NCBI GenBank assembly: GCA_021806045.1
Contig: JAJZDI010000012.1
Span: 1 to 64,000 of the forward strand
Origin: Actinomycetes bacterium
GTDB taxonomy: Bacteria; Actinomycetota; Acidimicrobiia; Acidimicrobiales; RAAP-2
DNA length: 64,000 nt
Direction of reading: 5' to 3'
Position numbers and translations under genes: made by a program. Below the pieces are notes generated by a model. That model was not told the origin of the DNA and did not search any database. It saw only the letters and a list, made by a program, of their open reading frames with translations. Positions 16,548 through 24,345 of this stretch are shown here, in pieces; position 1 is the first letter of the stretch; each line of letters opens with the position of its first letter.

Positions 16548-19265
16548 ATGGCTCCAGTGCTCTTCGACGGTGTGAGCAACCAGCTTCCTGACAGCGACAC
16601 CAGCGAGACGTCCGAATGGCTGGCGGCGTTCGACGACGTCGTCGACGTCCACGGACGCACCCGGGCCCGCTACCTGTTGCTCCGGCTGCTGGAACGGGCG
16701 GCGGCCCGCCACGTCGAGTTCCCCGCCAGCGTCTCCACGCCCTACGTCAACACCATCCCCACCTCCCAGGAGCCCGAGTTCCCCGGGGACGAGCACCTCG
16801 AGCGGCGGATCCGCGCCTACATCCGGTGGAACGCGGCGGTGATGGTCACCCGGGCCAACATGCGCTCCGATGCCATCGGCGGGCACCTCTCGACCTACGC
16901 CAGCTCCGCCGCGCTCTACGAGGTCGGCTTCAACCACTTCTTCCGGGGCAAGGACGCCCCCGGTGGCGGTGACCAGGTCTTCTTCCAGGGTCACGCATCA
17001 CCGGGCATGTACGCCAGGGCCTTCGTCGAGGGGCGCCTGAGCGAGACGGAGCTGGACAACTTCCGCTTCGAGGTCGGGGGCGACGGCCTGGCCTCCTACC
17101 CCCATCCGCGGCTGATGCCCGACTTCTGGGAGTTCCCCACCGTCTCGATGGGGCTCGGCCCCATGAACGCCATCGCCCAGGCCCACGTCAACCGGTACCT
17201 GGCGGCCAGGGAGGTGGCGCCGTCGGGTGAGGGCCGCGTGTGGTGCTTCGTCGGCGACGGCGAGTTCGACGAGCCGGAGACGACCGGGGCCCTCGGCCTC
17301 GCCGGCCGTGAGCACCTCGACAACCTGACCTTCGTGGTGAACTGCAACCTCCAGCGCCTGGACGGTCCTGTGCGGGGCAACGGCAAGGTGATCCAGGAGT
17401 TCGAGGCCCTCTTCCGCGGCAACGGCTGGAACGTGATCAAGGTGATCTGGGGACGGGGCTGGGACAGGCTGCTCGCCCGTGACGTCGACGGCGTCCTCCT
17501 CGACAAGATGAACACGACGGTGGACGGCGAGTTCCAGAAGTACGCGACGGAGTCCGGCGCCTACATCCGTGAGCACTTCTTCGGCCCCGACCCCCGCCTG
17601 GCCACCATGGTGGCCGACCTGAGCGACGAGGAGCTCCAGGCCCTGCCGAGGGGTGGCCACGACTACCTGAAGCTGTACGCCGCCTACCGGGCCGCCGTCG
17701 AGCACCGGGGAGCGCCGACGGCCATCCTGGCCAAGACGATCAAGGGGTGGACGCTCGGGCCCGAGATCGAGGCCCGGAACGCCACCCACCAGATCAAGAA
17801 GATGTCGCGCGACCAGCTCCGGACCCTGCGTGACCGCCTCCACCTCCACGAGGAGATCCCCGAGAGCGCGCTCGACGCCGACGACCCTCCCTACTACCGG
17901 CCGCCGCCCGGGTCGGACGCGGCCCGCTACCTGGCCGAGCGGCGGCAGGCGCTGGGCGGCCCGCTCCCCCGGCGGGTGGTGCGCACCCGGCCGATCGATC
18001 CTCCCGACGCCAAGGCGTTCGCCGAGCTCCTGTCCGGATCGGGCGCCCAGGCGGCATCCACCACCATGGCGTTCGCACGCCTGCTGCGGGGCCTCGTGCG
18101 TGATCCGACCATCGGCCCCCGGGTGGTGCCCATCGTGCCCGACGAGGCCCGCACCTTCGGGCTCGAGTCGCTGATCAGCCAGGTGGGGATCTATGCGGTG
18201 GGCGGGCAGCGCTACACGCCGGTCGACGCCGGCCTGCCGCTCCACTACGCGGAGAGCGAGACGGGCCAGATCCTCGAGGAGGGGATCACCGAGGCAGGGG
18301 CGACGGCGGCGTTCACCGCCCTGGCCACGTCGTACGCCACCTGGGGGGAGTCGACCATCCCCTTCTACCTCTTCTACTCGATGTTCGGCTTCCAGCGGGT
18401 GGGGGACCTGCTGTGGGCGCTCGGCGACATCCGGGGCCGGGGGTTCCTGCTCGGCTGCACGGCGGGGCGGACCACGCTGAACGGCGAGGGCCTCCAGCAC
18501 CAGGACGGGCACTCGCTCGTGCTGGCCTCGGTGATCCCGAGCGTCGCCGCCTACGATCCCGCGTTCGCCTACGAGATCGCCGTGATCGTCGAAGACGGCA
18601 TCCGCCGCATGCTGGGGCCAGACGGCGAGGACCGGGTCTGGTACCTCACCCTCTACAACGAGAACTACGTCATGCCGTCGCTGCCGGAGGACCCGGCCGA
18701 GGCGGCCCGGGTGCGCACGGGGATCGTGGACGGCCTCTACCGCTACGAGCCGCCCCCCGACGCGGCGGGACCCACCGCGTCGGTCCTGTTCTCCGGGACC
18801 GCATGGCAGGCCGCCGTCGAGGCGCGGCAGCTCCTGGCCGGCGACTGGGGGGTGGCGGTGGACACATGGTCGGTGACCTCCTACAAGGCCCTCCGGGAAC
18901 AGGCGCTGTCGGTGGAGCGCTGGAACCGCCTCCACCCCGGTGACGAGCCCCGAGTCCCACTGGTGACCTCGGCGCTGGCGGCGACGTCCGGTCCGGTGGT
19001 GGCCGTCACCGACTTCATGCGGGCCGTTCCCGACCAGGTCGCCCGCTTCGTCGGCCGTCCGTTCACCTCGCTCGGCACCGACGGCTTCGGCCGCTCCGAC
19101 ACCCGCCCCGCGCTGCGCCGCTTCTTCGAGACCGACGCCGCCCACATCGCCGTCGCCGTGCTCGCCGGTCTGGCCGGCCAGGGCCTCCTCGACCGGTCGG
19201 TCGTGAGCGAGGCGATCGCCCGCTACGGCGTCGAGCCCGAGCGGGCGGACCCCTGGGGGGCGTGA
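16548..19265 (+). CDS. aceE: Pyruvate dehydrogenase E1 component, homodimeric
   Basis: The protein has 905 residues, normal for AceE. It decarboxylates pyruvate with thiamine diphosphate and reductively acetylates the E2 lipoyl group. The ThDP/Mg motif is GDGEFDEPETTG (~237) ending in FVVNCNLQ. The N-terminal TIPTSQEPEFPGDEHLERRIR and the central EEGITEAGA and YYMFG-like stretch (FYLFYSMFGFQR) match the E. coli-type enzyme. Its E2 and E3 partners lie on the opposite strand 3 kb away, and thiE, for thiamine phosphate, follows on the same strand. It starts 144 bases from rnhA with a weak GGGTGG ribosome site. Confidence 0.96.
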   Translation: MAPVLFDGVSNQLPDSDTSETSEWLAAFDDVVDVHGRTRARYLLLRLLERAAARHVEFPASVSTPYVNTIPTSQEPEFPGDEHLERRIRAYIRWNAAVMVTRANMRSDAIGGHLSTYASSAALYEVGFNHFFRGKDAPGGGDQVFFQGHASPGMYARAFVEGRLSETELDNFRFEVGGDGLASYPHPRLMPDFWEFPTVSMGLGPMNAIAQAHVNRYLAAREVAPSGEGRVWCFVGDGEFDEPETTGALGLAGREHLDNLTFVVNCNLQRLDGPVRGNGKVIQEFEALFRGNGWNVIKVIWGRGWDRLLARDVDGVLLDKMNTTVDGEFQKYATESGAYIREHFFGPDPRLATMVADLSDEELQALPRGGHDYLKLYAAYRAAVEHRGAPTAILAKTIKGWTLGPEIEARNATHQIKKMSRDQLRTLRDRLHLHEEIPESALDADDPPYYRPPPGSDAARYLAERRQALGGPLPRRVVRTRPIDPPDAKAFAELLSGSGAQAASTTMAFARLLRGLVRDPTIGPRVVPIVPDEARTFGLESLISQVGIYAVGGQRYTPVDAGLPLHYAESETGQILEEGITEAGATAAFTALATSYATWGESTIPFYLFYSMFGFQRVGDLLWALGDIRGRGFLLGCTAGRTTLNGEGLQHQDGHSLVLASVIPSVAAYDPAFAYEIAVIVEDGIRRMLGPDGEDRVWYLTLYNENYVMPSLPEDPAEAARVRTGIVDGLYRYEPPPDAAGPTASVLFSGTAWQAAVEARQLLAGDWGVAVDTWSVTSYKALREQALSVERWNRLHPGDEPRVPLVTSALAATSGPVVAVTDFMRAVPDQVARFVGRPFTSLGTDGFGRSDTRPALRRFFETDAAHIAVAVLAGLAGQGLLDRSVVSEAIARYGVEPERADPWGA

Positions 19266-19287
19266 GACCGTCCTGCGGCAGGGGTGC

Positions 19288-19293
19288 CACAAT
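19288..19293 (+). promoter_or_regulatory. Candidate -10 box for leaderless HhH-GPD gene
   Basis: CACAAT ends 6 bases before the ATG at 19300, the same spacing seen at several other genes here. It is a weaker match than TANNNT. Confidence 0.3.
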
Positions 19294-19299
19294 CGGGTC

Positions 19300-19908
19300 A
19301 TGGCCCGCTCCCAGAACCCTCCCTCGCTGCCCCTCACCGGTGATCCCGAGGCCGACCGCCTCCTGGCCACCGACCCCCTCGCCCTACTGATCGGCATGGT
19401 CCTCGACCAGCAGATCCCCCTCGAGCGGGCATTCCGCTCTCCGCTTGAGCTGCAGGAGCGCCTGGGCGGGCGGCTCGACGCCGCCGACATCGCGGCCCGA
19501 CCGCCCGAGGAGCTGGCCGCGGCCTTCTCGCAGAAGCCGGCCCTGCACCGGTTCCCCGGGTCGATGGCAGGGCGGGTCCAGCAGGTGTGCCAGGTCCTCG
19601 TCGACCACTACGGCGGCGATGCCGCCGCCCTGTGGGAGGGCGCCGGGGACGGTGACGAGCTGCTCCGACGGGTGGCGTCGCTGCCGGGCTTCGGCGACCA
19701 GAAGGCGCGCATCTTCGTCGCCCTGCTCGGCAAGCAGCTGGGGGTCCGGCCCCCCGGGTGGGAAGAGGCGTGCGCCCCCTTCGGCCGACCGGGCACCCAC
19801 CAGTCGGTCGCCGACATCGACTCGCCGGAAGCCCTGGCCCGGGTCCGGGAGCACAAGGCGGCGATGAAGGCGGCATCGAAGGCGGGGGCAGGTGCCCGGG
19901 GAGCCTGA
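19300..19908 (+). CDS. HhH-GPD family protein (actinobacterial TIGR03252-like)
   Basis: The protein has 202 residues. The all-helical protein contains MVLDQQIPLERAF, resembling the QQ-containing helix of HhH-GPD DNA glycosylases. A helix-hairpin-helix-like VASLPGFGDQKARIFVALLGKQLG follows, but there is no iron-sulfur cysteine cluster and the usual downstream catalytic Asp block is only loosely kept (QSVADIDSPEAL). The family is conserved in actinobacteria with unproven base-excision function. Its end overlaps the thiE start by 17 bases. Role inferred from fold only. Confidence 0.8.
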   Translation: MARSQNPPSLPLTGDPEADRLLATDPLALLIGMVLDQQIPLERAFRSPLELQERLGGRLDAADIAARPPEELAAAFSQKPALHRFPGSMAGRVQQVCQVLVDHYGGDAAALWEGAGDGDELLRRVASLPGFGDQKARIFVALLGKQLGVRPPGWEEACAPFGRPGTHQSVADIDSPEALARVREHKAAMKAASKAGAGARGA

Positions 19909-20587
19909 TCCGGCCGCCGGACGGGCCCGGTGGCGGCTGGACCAGCGGCGCCTCTACCTGTGCACCCCGGACCGGCCCGACCTCGAGCGGTTCGTCGCCG
20001 CGTGCATCGGCGGCGGCGTCGACGTCGTCCAGCTACGCGAGAAGCACCTTCCCGACCGGGAGCTGGTACGGCGAGCCAGCCTGGTGGCCCGGGTGTGCAA
20101 CGACGCCGGCGTGCCCTTCGTGCTGAACGACCGCCCCGACCTGGCCGTGGTCTGCGGCGCCGACGGCGTGCACGTCGGCCAGGACGACACACCGCCGCAC
20201 GAGGCGCGCCTGCTCGTCGGCGACGACCTCCTCGTCGGCCGATCGACCCACGCCCCGGACGAGCTCGAGCGGGCACTGGGCGAGCCGGTCGACTACGTGT
20301 CGGCCGGACCGGTGGTGCCCACCCCAACCAAGCCGGGGCGGCCAGGCACCGGGGCCGGCTACGCCGGCTGGGCCACCGGCCGGGCGCCGTGCACCGTGTG
20401 GGTGACGGGCGGGGTCGCACCGGAGACCGTCGGCCACCTCGCCGCCGCCGGGGCCCGGCACTTCGTGGTGGTCCGCTGGTTGACCGAGGCCGGCGACCCG
20501 GGGGCCGCCGCCCGGGCGCTCCGGGGCGCCATCGACGCCGCCGTCTCGGCTGCGGCGGGGGACGGAGCGGCGGCGGGCGCCGGCTAG
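19892..20587 (+). CDS. thiE: Thiamine-phosphate synthase
   Basis: The protein has 231 residues in a TIM barrel that joins hydroxymethylpyrimidine pyrophosphate and thiazole phosphate. VVQLREK, FVLNDRPDLA, DGVHVGQDD, GRSTHAPDEL, YVSAGPVVPTPTKPG and VTGGV appear in the family order and provide the pyrophosphate and Mg contacts. GTG starts inside the end of the HhH-GPD gene. It is downstream of aceE, a ThDP enzyme, though no TPP riboswitch is seen. Its stop overlaps the stop of the convergent gene by 4 bases. Confidence 0.92.
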   Translation: MPGEPDPAAGRARWRLDQRRLYLCTPDRPDLERFVAACIGGGVDVVQLREKHLPDRELVRRASLVARVCNDAGVPFVLNDRPDLAVVCGADGVHVGQDDTPPHEARLLVGDDLLVGRSTHAPDELERALGEPVDYVSAGPVVPTPTKPGRPGTGAGYAGWATGRAPCTVWVTGGVAPETVGHLAAAGARHFVVVRWLTEAGDPGAAARALRGAIDAAVSAAAGDGAAAGAG

Positions 20588-21258
20588 GACTGGCCGGACC
20601 CGGCCGGCGTGGCGACGTCGATGGTCTGGTACTGGGTGGCCCCGTAGCCGGTCATCGCCACCGTGATGGTGCCGATCGTGCCGCCGACGACCGTCACCGC
20701 CATCGACGCCCTGGCCTGGTCGACGGTGAAGCCGGGCAGGCCGGGCTGGGCCACCTCCCGGGCCGGCACGCTGAACGTGTAGGTGTTGCCGCGCCACGTC
20801 ACATTCGCCGCCGAGGCGATCAGCGACAGGTAGCGATCGAACCCGGCCGCCAGCCGGCCGATGGCGTCGGACTCGGTCGTCTGCGTCGTCGTGGTCACCC
20901 GCCCCGTCGTGACCGAGGTCACCAGCTGGTCACCGGCCGCCGACATCGACGTGGTCGTGGTGCTCCCCCCCGTCACCGGGGTGACCGCCTCCGTCAGGCG
21001 AGCCGACGCAGGTGTGACCGTGAGGTATGAGGTGAGGGACGGCAGCTGGGGCGTGCCGCCCGCTGTCGGCACGGGTGACGTGAGCACCGTCGTGGAGACG
21101 GCGTAGGTGGCCAGCGACCTGGTGGCGGCCACGGCACGTTCGAGCCCGACCGGCTGGGGGCCGGGCGACCAGGCGATCCCCGTCACCGCACCGGCCAGGG
21201 CGGCCACGGTGAGGAGGCCCAGCATCAGATACCCGATCGACACCCGCACTCGAACCAC
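20584..21258 (-). CDS. Secreted or membrane-anchored hypothetical protein
   Basis: The protein has 224 residues. The GTG at 21258 was chosen because GAGGGGAG lies 6 bases upstream; an ATG eight codons earlier is the alternative. One N-terminal hydrophobic helix (YLMLGLLTVAALAGAVTGIAW) is followed by an extracytoplasmic Thr/Ser/Val-rich domain without cysteines. Short beta-strand-like segments (NTYTFSVPAREV, TITVAMTGYG) alternate with turns. The next gene upstream on the strand has the same architecture and size, with YTFVEPSIGQFTVTVAGPYA, so the pair may be diverged copies. No lipobox is present. Function unknown. Confidence 0.65.
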   Translation of the reverse strand: MVRVRVSIGYLMLGLLTVAALAGAVTGIAWSPGPQPVGLERAVAATRSLATYAVSTTVLTSPVPTAGGTPQLPSLTSYLTVTPASARLTEAVTPVTGGSTTTTSMSAAGDQLVTSVTTGRVTTTTQTTESDAIGRLAAGFDRYLSLIASAANVTWRGNTYTFSVPAREVAQPGLPGFTVDQARASMAVTVVGGTIGTITVAMTGYGATQYQTIDVATPAGSGQS

Positions 21259-21423
21259 GTTTCGCTCCCCTCTTCTCCCCATGTCCCTGCGGCGTTCGCA
21301 GGCGCCTCGCTCCGGACGGGGCCCGGCGCACCTGACGCGCCCCCGGACCGGGTCGATGTCCCCGACCGGGCTGATCCCCAGGTGACGACAGTAGCGGCCC
21401 CGGCCGACCCCGTACGGCCGCGC

Positions 21424-22041
21424 TCAGCCGACCAGCTGTGACCCTGAGGGCACGAACGCCGGCGGCGACGAGTCGATCCGGCTGACGTCGAGCGCGATCG
21501 ACCCGCCGGCGGCGTGCAGCACCACCGACGTGGCGTAGGGACCGGCCACGGTGACCGTGAACTGTCCGATGCTCGGCTCGACGAAGGTGTAGACGTCGCC
21601 CGCCCGCTTCACGTCGGTCGCCCGGAGCACCGCGCCGAGGACCTGCTGGACCGGGTCGATGGCAGCTGCCGGTCGGGACGGTTGGGCCAGGTACCTTGCA
21701 CCGATCGGGCCACTGGCCGAAGGGCCGGCGATGCCCTGGTAGAGGCGCGAGCTGTCGGCCGCGATGTACAGGCGCCGGCCGCCGATGAGCTGGTAGCCCG
21801 ACAGGCGGCCCGGCGCCTGGTAGACGAGGTGGAGCTCCTCGGTTCCCTGGGGAACCGTCTGCTTGAAGTCCTCGGTGTAGCCCGACGCCCGGAGGGTCGC
21901 CTGCGCCGCCGAGTGGAGACCCAGACGTGCCTGTTCGGCGCCGGAGGGGGCCTGCACCACGCCCAGCGCGGCGGCCACGGCCACCACGGCGGCCAACGCG
22001 GCGAGCATGAGCCAGGGCGACGGCCCCCGGTTGGTGGTCAA
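21424..22041 (-). CDS. Secreted or membrane-anchored hypothetical protein (related to its neighbour)
   Basis: The protein has 205 residues, probably starting at TTG with GGGGG about 8 bases upstream. An N-terminal helix (WLMLAALAAVVAVAAALGVVQ) precedes an extracytoplasmic domain with YxxxF-type strands and sequence such as ELHLVYQAPGRLSGYQLIGGRRLYI. This resembles, in outline, lipid-binding LppX/LprG-type half-barrels, but without a lipobox. That comparison is a guess from pattern, not a match. It follows the DUF1707 gene by 18 bases and is likely co-transcribed. Confidence 0.6.
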   Translation of the reverse strand: MTTNRGPSPWLMLAALAAVVAVAAALGVVQAPSGAEQARLGLHSAAQATLRASGYTEDFKQTVPQGTEELHLVYQAPGRLSGYQLIGGRRLYIAADSSRLYQGIAGPSASGPIGARYLAQPSRPAAAIDPVQQVLGAVLRATDVKRAGDVYTFVEPSIGQFTVTVAGPYATSVVLHAAGGSIALDVSRIDSSPPAFVPSGSQLVG

Positions 22042-22059
22042 CGTGACCGCCCCCGTACG

Positions 22060-22296
22060 TCAACGGCGGTGCCGGCCGGTCGACGGCGGCGGGAAGGGCA
22101 GGTCGCGGCACACCCGGTAGAGGTCACCGAGCCGCCGGGCCGACAGGACGGCCTCCAGCCGGCGCTGGAATTCCTCGTCGTCGAGCATGCCCGTGCCGTA
22201 GTGGTAGCGGAGGAGGTCGACGAAGCGGTCGCGATCGGCGTCCGACGCGCGGGGGTCGCTCCAGTCGCTGGTGGGTTCACCGGGCTCCTCATCCAT
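22060..22296 (-). CDS. DUF1707 (SHOCT-like) small protein
   Basis: The protein has 78 residues. The core SDADRDRFVDLLRYHYGTGMLDDEEFQRRLEAVLSARRLGDLYRVCRDLP is the DUF1707 pattern: an acidic 'R.sDaDRe' start, two short helices with a Gly-x-Leu turn, and the closing DLP. This module is usually N-terminal to membrane segments; here it stands alone. The function is not established; binding or oligomerisation is suggested for SHOCT-like domains. GATACT lies 6 bases before the ATG, consistent with leaderless expression. First gene of a three-gene minus-strand run. Confidence 0.8.
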   Translation of the reverse strand: MDEEPGEPTSDWSDPRASDADRDRFVDLLRYHYGTGMLDDEEFQRRLEAVLSARRLGDLYRVCRDLPFPPPSTGRHRR

Positions 22297-22342
22297 GGCT
22301 CCAGTATCGCGGCGGGGCGCGAACCGGCGCCCGGCGCCCCGG

Positions 22343-23458
22343 TCAGATCCCGATCCTCTGGGCCAGGAGCTCCCGGTGGTAGGTGGGGTCGCCGAAGAGC
22401 AGCTCGGATGACTTGGCCCGCTTGAAGTACAGGTGGGCCGGGTGCTCCCAGGTGAACCCGATGCCGCCGTGGATCTGGATCATCTCGGCAGCGGCGTGGA
22501 AGTACGCCTCGGAGCAGTACGACTTGGCCAGGCTGGCCACCACCGGCAGCTCGTCGGAGCCCTCGGCAGCTGCCCACCCCGCGTAGTAGGCGGCCGACTT
22601 GGCCGACTCCACCTCGAGGAGCATGTCGGCGCACTTGTGCTTGATGGCCTGGAAGCTGCCGATCGGCCGGCCGAACTGGATCCGGGTCTTCGCGTACTCG
22701 ACCGACGTGTCCAGGCAGCGCTGCGCCCCGCCCACCTGCTCGGCGGCCAGGGCCACGGCGGCCAGGTCGAGGGTCGTGGCCAGGCCTGCCGCCGCTCCAC
22801 CTTCCGTGCCGACCAGGGTGGCCGGCGTGCCGGCGAACTCCAGGCGGGCCTGCTTGCGGGTCTGGTCCATGGTGGCGAGGGGGGTGCGGGTGAGGCCGGG
22901 GGCGTCGCCCTCGACGGCGAACAGGCTCACGCCCCCCGGCGTGCGTGCGGCAACCAGCACGAGCGACGCGATGTGCCCGTCGAGGACGAAGCTCTTGTGC
23001 CCGTCGAGCGTCCAACCGTCGCCGGCGGCCGTGGCCGCCAGCTCGACCGAGTCGACGTCCCACCGGCCGGCGTCCTCGGTGAGGGCGAGGGTGGCGATCG
23101 TCTCACCGGAGGCGATCCCGGGCAGGTGGCGGGCCTTCGCCTCGTCGTCGCCCGACGTCAGCAGGGCGTTGGCGGCGAGGACGGCCGATGAGAAGTACGG
23201 CGCACACAGGAGCGCGGCACCCATCTCCTCCAGCACGACCACCAGCTCGACGAAGGAGAAGCCGGCGCCGCCGTACTCCTCGGGGATGGCGAGCGACTGG
23301 AGGCCGAGCTGGTCGGCCATCTGGGACCACACGGCGGGGTCGTAGCCCTCGGCCGTGGCCATCAGCCGCCGGACCTCGGTCTCGGGCGACTTGTCCTCGA
23401 GGAAGCGGCGCACCGAACGCCGCAGCTCCTCCTGCTCCTCGCTGAAGGCGAAGTTCAT
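22343..23458 (-). CDS. Acyl-CoA dehydrogenase
   Basis: The protein has 371 residues. This FAD enzyme oxidises acyl-CoA to enoyl-CoA and passes electrons to ETF. Order: N-terminal helical domain (MNFAFSEEQEELRRSVRRFL), beta domain (LALTEDAGRW), and C-terminal helical domain with the R-x-x-F-G-x-P-I element (TRIQFGRPIGSFQAIKH) and the closing IQIHGGIGFTWEHPAHLYFKRA. The usual catalytic Glu is not obvious at the canonical late position, as in many FadE-type or steroid-degradation partners that act as heteromers. ATG has GGGAG 6 bases upstream. No partner gene is adjacent. Confidence 0.9.
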   Translation of the reverse strand: MNFAFSEEQEELRRSVRRFLEDKSPETEVRRLMATAEGYDPAVWSQMADQLGLQSLAIPEEYGGAGFSFVELVVVLEEMGAALLCAPYFSSAVLAANALLTSGDDEAKARHLPGIASGETIATLALTEDAGRWDVDSVELAATAAGDGWTLDGHKSFVLDGHIASLVLVAARTPGGVSLFAVEGDAPGLTRTPLATMDQTRKQARLEFAGTPATLVGTEGGAAAGLATTLDLAAVALAAEQVGGAQRCLDTSVEYAKTRIQFGRPIGSFQAIKHKCADMLLEVESAKSAAYYAGWAAAEGSDELPVVASLAKSYCSEAYFHAAAEMIQIHGGIGFTWEHPAHLYFKRAKSSELLFGDPTYHRELLAQRIGI

Positions 23459-23700
23459 CAGTAACTCCCAGCCCCAATTGGCGGCCCCCCGGTGGGGCGT
23501 GACGCTCGTTGGTCTACCAGAGTCGGAGCACCGGTGACCAACGGGCACGGGCGCGGCGGTGGCGGTGGCGCCGACCTGCGCCCGGGGTGGCAGGGGACGG
23601 CCCGGGGCGGCCCGGTACGCTGACCGGTGGGCCGTCACGGCCGGTGACGGCACCCGCCCATCGCACGGCGCCCCGGAGATCGACAGCAGAGGAACGGGCC

Positions 23701-24318
23701 ATGGCCGCCACCACCATCGACTACCAGGACGCCACCGTCGAGGTCCACCGTGTCGTCGTCGGCCCGGTGGACAACAACGTCTACGTGGTCCGGTGCCGGC
23801 GGACGGGCGACGCCCTGCTCATCGACGCGGCCAACGAGCACGACCTGCTCCTCGACCTGTGCCGTGGTCTCGGGGTGCGCCGGGTGGTCGAGACGCACGG
23901 CCACTGGGACCACATCCAGGCGGTCTCCGCCGTGCGCGATGCCGGGTTCGACGTCGGGGTCACCGCCGCCGACGCGTCGATGCTGCCGTCCTACGACTCC
24001 GTGCTCGAGGACGAGTCGGTCATCGAGGTCGGCGACCTGCGGGTGGCCACCATCGCCACCCCCGGCCACACGCCGGGCTCCATGTGCTTCTCGCTGGAGG
24101 GGACGCCGCTGTTGTTCACCGGCGACACCCTCTTCCCCGGGGGACCGGGCAACACGTCGTTCGACCACTCCGACTTCGGGGACATCATCCGCTCGATCGA
24201 GCAGCGGATCTTCGCCCACTTCGACCCGGGCACGCTCGTCCTGCCGGGCCACGGGGCGGGCACCACCGTTGGCGCCGAGTCGCCCCACCTCGAGGAGTGG
24301 GTGGCCCGGGGCTGGTAG
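23701..24318 (+). CDS. MBL-fold metallo-hydrolase (glyoxalase II-like)
   Basis: The protein has 205 residues. The metallo-beta-lactamase motif HGHWDH (normally HxHxDH) is complete. Further ligands are in TPGHTPGSMC, FTGDTLF and VLPGHG. The VDNNVYVVRC opening resembles hydroxyacylglutathione-hydrolase or persulfide-dioxygenase relatives, so a thioester-type substrate is plausible. Start ATG has GAGGAAC at 6 bases. A TACGCT box about 80 bases upstream could give a leadered transcript. It stands alone between a divergent dehydrogenase and a convergent debranching enzyme. Confidence 0.87.
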   Translation: MAATTIDYQDATVEVHRVVVGPVDNNVYVVRCRRTGDALLIDAANEHDLLLDLCRGLGVRRVVETHGHWDHIQAVSAVRDAGFDVGVTAADASMLPSYDSVLEDESVIEVGDLRVATIATPGHTPGSMCFSLEGTPLLFTGDTLFPGGPGNTSFDHSDFGDIIRSIEQRIFAHFDPGTLVLPGHGAGTTVGAESPHLEEWVARGW

Positions 24319-24345
24319 GGGCTGAGGGGAGCGGCCCGGCGGCGC

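Noticed and set aside
13057-16575. 1172-codon plus-strand frame across sucB, lpdA and rnhA
   Set aside because: The opposite strand encodes three well-defined enzymes; this frame has no recognisable domain.
16998-19490. 830-codon open frame antisense to aceE
   Set aside because: Shadow of aceE; composition is His/Gly/Pro/Arg-rich and has no domain.
19840-19891. TPP riboswitch before thiE
   Set aside because: thiE starts inside the preceding gene, and no CTGAGA-type element was seen.
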